DNA from: a bacterium
GTDB taxonomy: Bacteria > Planctomycetota > UBA8108 > UBA1146
Length of the DNA: 36,567 bases
NCBI GenBank assembly: GCA_029976805.1
Contig: JAPOLY010000021.1
Location: forward strand, 1 to 36,567
Direction: 5' to 3'
The translations under genes were made by a program, and so were the position numbers. Under the pieces are notes generated by a model, which was given only the letters and a program-made list of their open reading frames with translations, was not told the origin of the DNA and made no database searches. Positions 17,157-24,890 of this stretch are shown piece after piece (positions within the stretch are counted from its first letter, which is position 1; the number at the start of each line of letters is the position of its first letter).

Positions 17157-19325
17157 ATGATTCGTAATTGCGTGGAAGTGACCCAGTCAAGAAATGCTGG
17201 CTGGAGTTTCAGAAGCTGGGTCCTTTTGGCCCTGACTTCATTGTTGTTCTTCGGTTCCGGTTCTCCATCGCTGGAGGCGCAGGAGCAGAGAAAACTGCGT
17301 CACATCCTTGTCGCCAATGAGAATGTTGCCAACAAGTTGTTGGCTGCTGCCAAAGCCGGTACCGACTTCAAGGCTATGGCTCGCCGTTATTCTCTCGATG
17401 TGGGCACCAAGATTCTGGGGGGTGATCTGGACTGGGTTTCCCCTGGCCAGATGGAGCCGGAGTTTTCCCGAGCGGCCTTCGACATTCCTGAAGTGGGTGG
17501 ATTTGCCACCTGCAAGACCCGTTATGGCTGGCACGTTATCCAGTTTGTCGAGATCCGCGGTGCGGAGAAGCCGAAGCCGCCAGTCGATCAGCCGAAGGAT
17601 ACTCCGCCGGTAAAACCGGAGGCGGGGCCTGCAGATGAGACAGAGTCAGATGCCGCCAAAAAGCCGATTCCAGTCGATCCGATGGCGGATCGAAATGACG
17701 ACCTGGGATGGGAAGTCAGTTTTTCAGACAGAACCTATTCACCGGGAGACGATATTCAGTTCACGATTCGTGTGACCAACAGGACGGATGGTGAGCTTCA
17801 GGTTCTCGATCCCAAACTCTGGCCATTGGGTATGGTCGTCAGGTACCAGTTTGGACGCATGAATGTCCCGGTCGTTTATCCCGGGGACGTGACGAAGATC
17901 GAATTCCGCAATGAAATGATCCCCGCCGGTGGAAAAATCCAACGCAGTTACTCCCTCAAGGATTATCTCGGTTTTGAGGAGATGTGGCCCATCGTCCGTG
18001 TGATCTGGCGTGGTGACATTCTCTTCAATCGCCTCGAGGAGTTAAAAGTGAACGGGTCATTTATCGACGACCCGGAGAAGGCCCGGTCTCGCTGGAGGTT
18101 CTACCGCAGCGATGAGGCCAACTTCAATCAACTGCCACTGGTCAAGACGGGAGATCGCTGGTTTCTTTGTCTCTTCGCCAGTGGGCGCACATGGGTCGAA
18201 ATCGATCCCCAGTCATACTCCCCTCTGCGAGATTGGATCATCAACGATGTCCGCGAGGCAAAATGGGACAGGGTGGCACTGGAAGTAATCCCAGGTCAGG
18301 GAATCTTCTTCGGGCTCGTTGATCGGGGCAGTGCGACGGGGGTTCCCGCCGACAAGCCTGTCGATCGCAGCAAGTCGTTGGAAGGACTTACACGGGGAGA
18401 CTTTGTTGCTCTTCCGACCAAACTTTCAAATGGAACGATCGGTTATGGCAAACGTTTTGGAATCGTTCTCGATGGCTCTGCCCGGCAGTTCAACGGCGGT
18501 ATGAAAATCGGCAGAATAGTCCTGGAAGAAGGCGATCCGATCAAGCGCATCGAAGGACGCAAGCGTGCTCAGCAGGATTCTCAGATAACTTTGGCTCTTG
18601 CCTGGCCCGAATCATTGCTTCCGGAGCGCACGGCCAAATCGATTCAGGAAGGCGCTGTTGCCCCTGCCAAAAAGAAAGTCGATCCGGAAATTGATCAAGG
18701 CCAGACTGGCGAAAAGCCGGGTGTTTCCCTGAATCCTTCGGGAGTATCCGCAAAAAATCCGAAGCCTGTCGAGCCGACTCTTCAAAAGCCCGCTCCCGTT
18801 CAGAAAGAACAGAAGCCGACACCCGTGGCCCTGAAGCCGCTGCCCACCGTTTTCATGGAAACGGATAACGGCAGTTTCCTGATCAGGCTTTATGAGGATG
18901 AAGCCCCCAATACGGTGGCCCATTTCATTCACCTGGTCGAGAACGGCTTCTACGACGGCAAGAATTTTCACCGCAGAGTACAGACGGGAAGCAGTAAAGG
19001 GTTTGTTCAGGGCGGTAGTCCAGACGGCACCAGTGCTGGAGTTCTGGATTATACGATCAGGGACGAACCCAGCGCCAAAAGACCCGCAAAAATTTACTCG
19101 CTGGTGATGGCCCGTCACCACACGCGGCCCAATTCAGCGAGTTCACAGTTTTTGATCGCTCTTGATAATCTTTCCTACCTGAATGGTACCTATACCGTTT
19201 TTGGAGAAATCATCAGCGGACAGAAGAGTGCGATGCGTCTGTCAGAAGGCAGCAAGATCAAGAGGATCACGGTTCGAAACAAAAGGGACCGGGATTACAC
19301 CTTCGAAAAGTTCGCTCCCAAGTAG
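17157..19325 (+). CDS. Exported dual-fold peptidyl-prolyl isomerase (parvulin + cyclophilin)
   Basis: An envelope folding factor of 722 residues. The signal sequence spans about residues 18-40, with cleavage near LEA-Q. Residues 45-138 form a PpiC/parvulin domain: RHILVANE, FKAMARRYSLD, GGDLDWVSPGQMEPEFSRAAF and GWHVIQ are diagnostic. A Pro/Lys-rich linker follows, then a beta-rich domain of unknown family (about 180-480) and a second low-complexity linker. Residues about 562-716 are a cyclophilin-type domain with FHRR, FVQGGSPDG and SSQFLIAL. The Arg of FHR is the catalytic one in cyclophilins; the cyclosporin-binding Trp is not evident. The ATG has CAGGAGAG upstream. It is divergent from the EamA gene. 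Both PPIase assignments are firm; the joint architecture is unusual. Confidence 0.9.
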   Translation: MIRNCVEVTQSRNAGWSFRSWVLLALTSLLFFGSGSPSLEAQEQRKLRHILVANENVANKLLAAAKAGTDFKAMARRYSLDVGTKILGGDLDWVSPGQMEPEFSRAAFDIPEVGGFATCKTRYGWHVIQFVEIRGAEKPKPPVDQPKDTPPVKPEAGPADETESDAAKKPIPVDPMADRNDDLGWEVSFSDRTYSPGDDIQFTIRVTNRTDGELQVLDPKLWPLGMVVRYQFGRMNVPVVYPGDVTKIEFRNEMIPAGGKIQRSYSLKDYLGFEEMWPIVRVIWRGDILFNRLEELKVNGSFIDDPEKARSRWRFYRSDEANFNQLPLVKTGDRWFLCLFASGRTWVEIDPQSYSPLRDWIINDVREAKWDRVALEVIPGQGIFFGLVDRGSATGVPADKPVDRSKSLEGLTRGDFVALPTKLSNGTIGYGKRFGIVLDGSARQFNGGMKIGRIVLEEGDPIKRIEGRKRAQQDSQITLALAWPESLLPERTAKSIQEGAVAPAKKKVDPEIDQGQTGEKPGVSLNPSGVSAKNPKPVEPTLQKPAPVQKEQKPTPVALKPLPTVFMETDNGSFLIRLYEDEAPNTVAHFIHLVENGFYDGKNFHRRVQTGSSKGFVQGGSPDGTSAGVLDYTIRDEPSAKRPAKIYSLVMARHHTRPNSASSQFLIALDNLSYLNGTYTVFGEIISGQKSAMRLSEGSKIKRITVRNKRDRDYTFEKFAPK

Positions 19326-19352
19326 CCAAAGCTGAAGGAATCAGGAAGAGTC

Positions 19353-20132
19353 ATGAGCCCAGTGAATTTGACCCGGGGAGAGTCGGGGATCGCAACGGTC
19401 ACCATCGACCGCCAAAAGCAACTTAACGCCCTCGATGATGCAACGATTGGCATGATCCACGATGTGTTCGATGAGATCGCCGCTGATGAATCGATCAAGG
19501 TCGTCATCTTGACCGGAGCAGGTGAGAAGGCATTTGTTGCTGGAGCAGATATTCAGGAACTGGCCCAGCAGGATTCTCTGGAAGCCCGAAACAGGGCATT
19601 GCAGGGGCAATCTGCCCTCGCAGCCATCGAAGGTTGCGGAAAACCGGTCATCGCCATGATCAATGGATTTGCACTGGGTGGTGGGTGTGAGTTGGCTCTG
19701 GCATGTCACCTTCGTTACGCCTCCGCCAAAGCCAAACTGGGATTGCCTGAGGTCACCCTTGGAATCATTCCTGGATACGGCGGCACCCAGAGACTCCAGA
19801 GAGTAGTGGGGCGTGGCCGTGCACTGGAGATGATTCTCTCCGGAGAGTTTGTCAGTGCAGATAAAGCCCACGCCATGGGGCTCGTCAACGGTGTGTTCGA
19901 TCCTGATGAGTTGTCTGCAGGAGTCATGGCTGTGGCAGAGACCATCGCCCAGCGCGGACCGAAGGCACTCGGTTTCGCCATCGAGGCGGTGATTCGGGGT
20001 GGCGAATGCAACCTGGAAGAGGGCTTGGCTATCGAGGCAGACCTGTTTGGTTTGACCAGTGCGACGGAAGATATGAAAGAGGGAATGAACGCATTCCTCG
20101 AAAAACGCAGCCCTGAATTCAAGGGGCGCTGA
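19353..20132 (+). CDS. Enoyl-CoA hydratase (crotonase family)
   Basis: Hydrates trans-2-enoyl-CoA to 3-hydroxyacyl-CoA, the second beta-oxidation step. The 259-residue protein has the oxyanion-hole segments KAFVAGADI and GFALGGGCELALAC. Both catalytic glutamates of true hydratases appear to be present, in LPEVTLGIIPGYGGTQRL and in GRALEMIL. It starts with ATG behind AGGAAGAG, 27 bp after the PPIase stop. A thiolase gene follows after 65 bp. Together with the operon at 4685-10051 it completes a beta-oxidation set. It could act on crotonyl-CoA, or on branched-chain intermediates from amino acid breakdown. Confidence 0.93.
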   Translation: MSPVNLTRGESGIATVTIDRQKQLNALDDATIGMIHDVFDEIAADESIKVVILTGAGEKAFVAGADIQELAQQDSLEARNRALQGQSALAAIEGCGKPVIAMINGFALGGGCELALACHLRYASAKAKLGLPEVTLGIIPGYGGTQRLQRVVGRGRALEMILSGEFVSADKAHAMGLVNGVFDPDELSAGVMAVAETIAQRGPKALGFAIEAVIRGGECNLEEGLAIEADLFGLTSATEDMKEGMNAFLEKRSPEFKGR

Positions 20133-20197
20133 ATCGATTTGAATCACAAACTGATCCTGTCGGAACAACCGTCGGGTGATCAGCAAAGGAACAGAAT

Positions 20198-21391
20198 ATG
20201 AACCAGAAAATTCAGGTCCTCGGCGGTGCAAGAACAGCGATGGCCGAGTATGTCGGAACTCCCGGCTTTGGCCTTTTCAAGGACCTCAGTGCGATTGAAC
20301 TGGGGGCGATGGCTACCAAAGAAGCACTTCGACGCAGTGAAGTGGATCCTGCAGCGGTGGACCATGTCGTCATGGGAAATGTCATGCAGACCAGTGCGGA
20401 TGCACTCTATGGCGCCCGTCATGTGGCACTTCGCGCAGATCTCCCCATTGAAACTCCGGCACTGACGGTCAATCGCCTGTGCGGATCTGGCCTTCAGGCT
20501 GTCGTGACAGGTGCACAGCACATCTTGCTGGACGAAGCGAAGGTGGTGGTCGCAGGCGGCATGGAGAACATGTCCCAGTGTCCACACGTCATTCGTGGTG
20601 CCAGAGAGGGATTCCCTCTTGGACAGGGCAAGCTTGAGGATTTGCTGATGGCTTCACTGATGGATCCGTTCTGCGGATTGTTCATGGCCCAAACCGCCGA
20701 GAAATTGGCGACTCAGCACAGCATCAGTCGTGAAGAGCAGGATGAGTTTGCGATCACTTCCATCTCCCGTGCTCGTGCAGCCCAAGAGAAGGGCCTCTTC
20801 AATGACGAGATGTTCCCGGTGACGGTCAAGCGTCGTCGCGAAGAAATCGAAGTCTTCCGCGATGATCACATCAAGCCGGATACTACCCACGAGAAGTTGG
20901 CCAAACTGCGCCCCGCTTTCGGAAAAGACGGAACGGTGACTGCAGGAAACGCCAGTGGCATCGTTGACGGTGCTGCTGCACTGGTTCTCGCTGCTGAGGG
21001 CGCACCCGCAGCAGAAGGCCGCGAAGTTCTCGGAACGATTCGCGGCTGGCATGTGGTGGGAGTCGACCCGTCGATCATGGGAATCGGCCCTGCTCCGGCG
21101 ATTCGTGGCCTTCTCGATGCTCAGGGGCTCTCCATCAGCGATATCGAAATCTTTGAAATCAATGAAGCCTTCTCCGCCCAGTACCTTGCAGTGGAGAAAG
21201 ATCTGGGACTCGATCGTGACCGTTGCAATGTCAACGGTGGTGCGGTGGCTTTGGGGCATCCCCTTGGCATGACCGGAACCCGCTTGATCCTGACCGCCAT
21301 TCACGAACTTCGTCGTCGTGGAGGTGGCCTTGGAGTTGCGAGTGCGTGTATCGGAGGAGGACAGGGAATCGCTGTCCTCGTCGAAGCCTGA
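20198..21391 (+). CDS. Acetyl-CoA C-acetyltransferase (thiolase), second copy
   Basis: A type II thiolase of 397 residues. The nucleophile Cys95 is in [19 protein letters not shown] and GGAVALGHPLGMTGTR supply the other active-site residues, and the distal Cys lies in ACIGGGQG. The ATG is preceded by AAAGGAA. It lies between an enoyl-CoA hydratase and an isopropylmalate dehydrogenase-like gene on the same strand. It is clearly different from the thiolase at 8870 (for example SVEVDPAAVD-type N-terminal helices and a VKRRREEIEVF insert), so it is not a recent duplicate. Direction and chain length cannot be read from sequence. Confidence 0.94.
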   Translation: MNQKIQVLGGARTAMAEYVGTPGFGLFKDLSAIELGAMATKEALRRSEVDPAAVDHVVMGNVMQTSADALYGARHVALRADLPIETPALTVNRLCGSGLQAVVTGAQHILLDEAKVVVAGGMENMSQCPHVIRGAREGFPLGQGKLEDLLMASLMDPFCGLFMAQTAEKLATQHSISREEQDEFAITSISRARAAQEKGLFNDEMFPVTVKRRREEIEVFRDDHIKPDTTHEKLAKLRPAFGKDGTVTAGNASGIVDGAAALVLAAEGAPAAEGREVLGTIRGWHVVGVDPSIMGIGPAPAIRGLLDAQGLSISDIEIFEINEAFSAQYLAVEKDLGLDRDRCNVNGGAVALGHPLGMTGTRLILTAIHELRRRGGGLGVASACIGGGQGIAVLVEA

Positions 21392-21412
21392 TCGAACTAA
21401 CGAGGAGTATTC

Positions 21413-22477
21413 GTGACAAATAATTACAAGATTGCAGTTTTCGCCGGCGACGGAATCGGCCCTGAAGTGACCCAAGAGGCACTTCGGGTCCTTGATGTGA
21501 CGGCGGAACTCGCAGGATTCACTGTTGATTGCAAACATTTCCCTCACGGCAGTGAGCATTACCTCGCTACCGGCGAGCTGTTGCCCGATGACGTGTTGGA
21601 AGAAGTCCGCGGCATGGATGCCGTCTACCTGGGGGCGATCGGAGATCCCCGTGTAGAGGTCGGTCTGGTAGAAAGAGCGGTGATCGCGGGGTTGAGATTC
21701 GGTCTCGACCTGTACGTGAATCTGCGTCCAATTCGCCTGATGGCCGAGAAGTTTTGTCCGCTCAAGGGCAAGACCGCACGTGATATCGACTTTGTTGTGG
21801 TTCGTGAAAACACCGAGGACGCCTACGCAGGTATCGGTGGAATTCTCAAGAAGGGAACCGACAACGAGGTGGCGATGCAGCAAATGGTCTACACCCGGCA
21901 GGGTGTTGAGAGAGTGATCCGTTACGCTTTCGAAACTGCGCGAAAGAGGGATCGCCAAAAGAAGCTGTTGCTGGTTGATAAAGCCAACGCCATCCGTGCT
22001 CAGGATATCTGGACCCGCATTTTTGCCGAGGTTGGCGAAGAGTATCCGGATATTGAGCGTGAGCACGCATACGTCGACGCTGCATGCATGTGGATGGTGA
22101 AGAATCCGGAAAGTTTTGACACGGTGGTCACCACCAACCTTTTTGGAGACATCATCACCGATCTTGGAGCGGTTCTTCAGGGTGGAATGGGTGTCGCCGC
22201 CAGCGGCAACATCAACCCTGGAAAAGTCTCACTCTTTGAGCCGATTCACGGATCGGCACCGAAGTACAAGGGACAGAATGTCTCTTGTCCCATCGCTGCG
22301 ATTGCTGCGGTTTACATGATGCTGGATGAGTTGGGGCAATCATCTTCCGCGGCCAAGATCGAACAGGCCATCGAGAAGGTGCTCAGCTCGGAAGACGTTA
22401 CCTCTGTCAGTGCTTCCAGCGGGATTTCCACCTCTGAGTGGGGAGACCGGGTCATCGAAGCCTTGCGTCAACTCTAG
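21413..22477 (+). CDS. 3-isopropylmalate dehydrogenase family protein (LeuB-like)
   Basis: NAD-dependent oxidative decarboxylation of a 2-alkylmalate or isocitrate-like substrate. At 354 residues it matches LeuB. Key elements are [39 protein letters not shown], the metal-binding [12 protein letters not shown] and NAD-site [11 protein letters not shown]. It starts at GTG with GAGGAG upstream. The downstream YgfZ gene starts 7 bp after its stop. A LeuA-like synthase is encoded convergently just beyond that, but no LeuC/LeuD dehydratase is in the window. Leucine biosynthesis is therefore one option; a role in 2-oxoacid chain extension or another hydroxyacid pathway is another. Family assignment is firm, substrate uncertain. 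Confidence 0.87.
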   Translation: MTNNYKIAVFAGDGIGPEVTQEALRVLDVTAELAGFTVDCKHFPHGSEHYLATGELLPDDVLEEVRGMDAVYLGAIGDPRVEVGLVERAVIAGLRFGLDLYVNLRPIRLMAEKFCPLKGKTARDIDFVVVRENTEDAYAGIGGILKKGTDNEVAMQQMVYTRQGVERVIRYAFETARKRDRQKKLLLVDKANAIRAQDIWTRIFAEVGEEYPDIEREHAYVDAACMWMVKNPESFDTVVTTNLFGDIITDLGAVLQGGMGVAASGNINPGKVSLFEPIHGSAPKYKGQNVSCPIAAIAAVYMMLDELGQSSSAAKIEQAIEKVLSSEDVTSVSASSGISTSEWGDRVIEALRQL

Positions 22478-22484
22478 GAGCCGT

Positions 22485-23537
22485 GTGATCGACTTGAACA
22501 CCGAAAGCACTGTGTATCACCAGGGAGCGGATCGCTCTCTGGTGATTCTTTATGTCCACGGGAGTGACAGCAGGGACTATCTGCAGAGGATGGTTTCCTG
22601 TGATCTTGCAAGGATATCCCCGGAGCAGGGAAGTCGGGGAACCCTCCTCGATGGAAAGGGCCGTATTCAGGCGGTCTTTGACCTGTTGCAGTGGAACGAC
22701 GGATTTCTATTGGTGACCGGAGAGCAGGAATCGACGGCTCTCAAATCACGGCTTGAGTCGATGGTGATTCTGGAAGATGTGGAGATCGAAACCGACTCCC
22801 ACATTTGGCTTCACCTTCATGGTGCCGGAGCCCCCCAGCGGATGCTTGAATTGGGTTATGCGGGGACAGGCGCATTTTTGGCGACCACACCCACTGACGA
22901 GGCATTATTGGTGTTCAGACCACGATTCCATCCCCAGGGATACGATCTGCTGGTGACCGCGGATCACGGGGAAGCACTGGCTTCTTCGTTGGCAGAGATG
23001 GGTGAGGTTGCGACTGAAAAGCTTCGTGAAGAGGGGCGCATTCTTCTGGGGATGCCCAAGTCGGGAGCAGAGATGGGGGAGCGAACCTTGCCCCCCGAGG
23101 TCGGCCTTGGAGATGCCGTTGCCTATGACAAGGGCTGTTACGCAGGGCAGGAAGTGCTGGCCAGAATCAGGACCTATGGTCACGTGAATAGAGAGATTCG
23201 TCGCCTCGATTTTACGGCGGATATGGAATCGACAGGACCTGCAGTCGGAGATGACTTGTGGCCCGTTGACGGCGGCGAAAAGCCGATTGGGAAAATCACT
23301 TCGGTGACTCCCACCCCAACGGGCTGGGCTGCCATTGCATCGTTGCGATACAAGTTTCTCAAAGATGCGGATGCCGGTAGCGATGCGGATGCCGGTAGCG
23401 ATGCAGAGGCCGGTAGCGATGCAGAGGCCGGTAGCGATGCGGAGGCCGGTAGCAAGGTGGTCTGGAACAGGGGCGGGGACCCCGAGTTGATCGGGGCCCT
23501 GAAGCCGGTGTACTCGCCGCAGCCGCAAGAATCCTAG
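22485..23537 (+). CDS. ygfZ: YgfZ/GcvT-domain folate-binding protein with internal DADAGS repeats
   Basis: YgfZ proteins bind tetrahydrofolate and support iron-sulfur cluster enzymes. The 350-residue protein has the GcvT-like fold and the family signature YDKGCYAGQEVLARIRTYG at about residues 210-228, with the conserved Cys. It begins at GTG 22485, with TAGGAG formed over the stop of the upstream gene; the frame is open further upstream but homology starts here. Near the C-terminus five 18-base units encode (DADAGS)2(DAEAGS)3, an acidic insert of 30 residues inside the beta-barrel domain, probably a disordered loop. The stop overlaps the convergent LeuA-like gene at CTAG. The adjacent ETF-QO is an Fe-S protein, which may be coincidence. 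Confidence 0.88.
   Translation: MIDLNTESTVYHQGADRSLVILYVHGSDSRDYLQRMVSCDLARISPEQGSRGTLLDGKGRIQAVFDLLQWNDGFLLVTGEQESTALKSRLESMVILEDVEIETDSHIWLHLHGAGAPQRMLELGYAGTGAFLATTPTDEALLVFRPRFHPQGYDLLVTADHGEALASSLAEMGEVATEKLREEGRILLGMPKSGAEMGERTLPPEVGLGDAVAYDKGCYAGQEVLARIRTYGHVNREIRRLDFTADMESTGPAVGDDLWPVDGGEKPIGKITSVTPTPTGWAAIASLRYKFLKDADAGSDADAGSDAEAGSDAEAGSDAEAGSKVVWNRGGDPELIGALKPVYSPQPQES
23364..23453 (+). repeat. Five-unit 18-bp coding minisatellite in ygfZ
   Basis: Five head-to-tail 18-base units (starts at 23364, 23382, 23400, 23418, 23436) have consensus GATGCRGAKGCCGGTAGC. The first two encode DADAGS, the last three DAEAGS. Units differ only at two positions, suggesting recent expansion by slippage or unequal crossing. 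The length is a multiple of three, so copy-number change keeps the frame. Confidence 0.97.
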
Positions 23538-24829
23538 CGGGTCATCTCCAGAAGTTCTTCGTCGGAGAGAAGTCGGTCCGCTTTCTTGGCAGAATCGAAG
23601 ATTCGGGTCACGAGTTCCTCAGTGGGTTCGATATGCCTCTGTTCAAGCCAAAAGATCACATTCGACTTTCCGCTCATGGGGCCGATGCTGATCTTCTGCG
23701 CGAGTCCAAATTCATCCGCGGGAACTCCAGAGTAGACACGATTGGCCAGCCAGGTGTCATTCTTGCGGAAAGCCTTGATGACTGCCGCAGCGTGGACGCC
23801 GGTGGCAGTTTCAAAGGCATCACTGCCAAACACAGGGTAGTTGCGAGGAATGGGTACGTGACAACCTTCGCTGACCGCATTGACGTAATCCGGCAAATGG
23901 GTCAGGTCATTGTCGATGGCACCCAGCAGTTTGAGATTGACCAGAAGCAGGTCCATGGAGGTGTTTCCACTGCGCTCTCCGATACCCAGAGCTGCCGCAT
24001 GGATGCGGTCTGCGCCTGCTTCATAAGCTGCGATGGAATTGGCCACATCGAGATCCCTGTCTCTGTGGCCATGCCAATCGATCTTGATCCCCTCGACACC
24101 TGTTTCCTTGACGACTTCCCTGATGAAACCGATCAGCGCTTTCACTCCTGGTGGGGTGGCATGGCCGACGGTGTCACAGACGCAAGCCCGCTGGGCACCA
24201 TGCTCAATCGCGGTGCTGTAGAGAGCTCGAAGGGTGTCGGGAGTGGCACGGGTGGTGTCCTCGGTCACGTACATCTGTGGGATGTTTTCACGGCGACAGA
24301 AATCCGAGGCGAAGCGGGTGTGCTCCAGCATTCGCTCGAGAGTCCAATCCTCGGTGTATTGACGAATGGGGCTCGAGCCAATGAAGGTACAGCACTCGAT
24401 GGGAATCCCGACCTTCTGGCTGATCTCGGCGACCGCACGAATATCGTTCTCATGGGTGCGGGCGGCGCAATTGGGCGTAATGGAGAGATTCTCATCGACG
24501 ATCAGTTGGCACAGTCGGGTGACATCCTCAACTGCCCGAGGACCAGCTCCGGGGAGTCCGACATTGGCGGTGTGAATGCCCAGCTTGTCCATCAGTCGGA
24601 GGATTTCAAATTTTTCCTCGATAGGCGGGTCGACGACGGAGGGAGATTGAAGTCCATCTCGGAGAGTCTCGTCATCGAACTCCACAGGGGTGGTTCTTTT
24701 TTCACCACTGTCGACAAGATTCCAGTCATGGATCAGATCCCGAATGCGGTCTTCTCCCTGATCGATAAAGCCATCATCCATCTCGGACACGCTACCCCTT
24801 TTCGTCATTGAAGGTGCAATGAAATTCAT
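23534..24829 (-). CDS. 2-isopropylmalate synthase/homocitrate synthase family protein (LeuA-like)
   Basis: DRE-TIM metallolyase that condenses acetyl-CoA with a 2-oxoacid. The 431 residues cover the catalytic barrel but not the long LeuA regulatory domain. It has DDETLRDGLQSP (the DRE motif with metal Asp), TEDTTRATPD, and GIGERSGNTSMDLLL. The metal-binding HxH segment reads DWHGHRDRDLDVAN, where classical synthases have HNDxGLAVAN. The sequence fits a less-studied LeuA-like subgroup. Three Met codons (24829, 24808, 24781) could start it; I keep the longest, but a putative promoter ends about 4 bases before it, so 24781 is credible. It follows ETF-QO by 61 bp. Together with the LeuB-like gene across the shared stop it may define a 2-oxoacid pathway. 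Confidence 0.85.
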   Translation of the reverse strand: MNFIAPSMTKRGSVSEMDDGFIDQGEDRIRDLIHDWNLVDSGEKRTTPVEFDDETLRDGLQSPSVVDPPIEEKFEILRLMDKLGIHTANVGLPGAGPRAVEDVTRLCQLIVDENLSITPNCAARTHENDIRAVAEISQKVGIPIECCTFIGSSPIRQYTEDWTLERMLEHTRFASDFCRRENIPQMYVTEDTTRATPDTLRALYSTAIEHGAQRACVCDTVGHATPPGVKALIGFIREVVKETGVEGIKIDWHGHRDRDLDVANSIAAYEAGADRIHAAALGIGERSGNTSMDLLLVNLKLLGAIDNDLTHLPDYVNAVSEGCHVPIPRNYPVFGSDAFETATGVHAAAVIKAFRKNDTWLANRVYSGVPADEFGLAQKISIGPMSGKSNVIFWLEQRHIEPTEELVTRIFDSAKKADRLLSDEELLEMTR

Positions 24830-24839
24830 CGCAACCCCG

Positions 24840-24867
24840 ATGATAGGTCGTGGGATTCTCCGGTCAA
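24840..24867 (-). promoter_or_regulatory. Putative sigma-70 promoter for the LeuA-like gene
   Basis: On the minus strand TTGACC (24867-24862) is followed after 16 bases by TATCAT (24845-24840), each matching consensus at 5 of 6. The start site would be near 24833, only a few bases before the first ATG at 24829. Either the mRNA is nearly leaderless or translation starts at 24808 or 24781. A small CCGGT/ACCGG hairpin overlaps the -35 box. Confidence 0.5.
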
Positions 24868-24890
24868 GAACCGGTGAAGATCATTTGAGG

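Noticed and set aside
20654..22066. 470-codon open frame on the minus strand
   Set aside because: It lies antisense to the thiolase and LeuB-like genes, which have full family motifs. The antisense protein shows no recognisable domain.
23364..23453. Short repeats as a CRISPR-like array
   Set aside because: Units are 18 bases, contiguous without spacers and in frame within a gene.
23180..23455. Minus-strand open frame with LPASAS repeats
   Set aside because: It is the reverse complement of the ygfZ minisatellite; the plus-strand frame belongs to a clear YgfZ protein.
23633..24811. 392-codon open frame on the plus strand
   Set aside because: It is antisense to the LeuA-like gene. Long mirror frames are common at this base composition, and no domain is visible.
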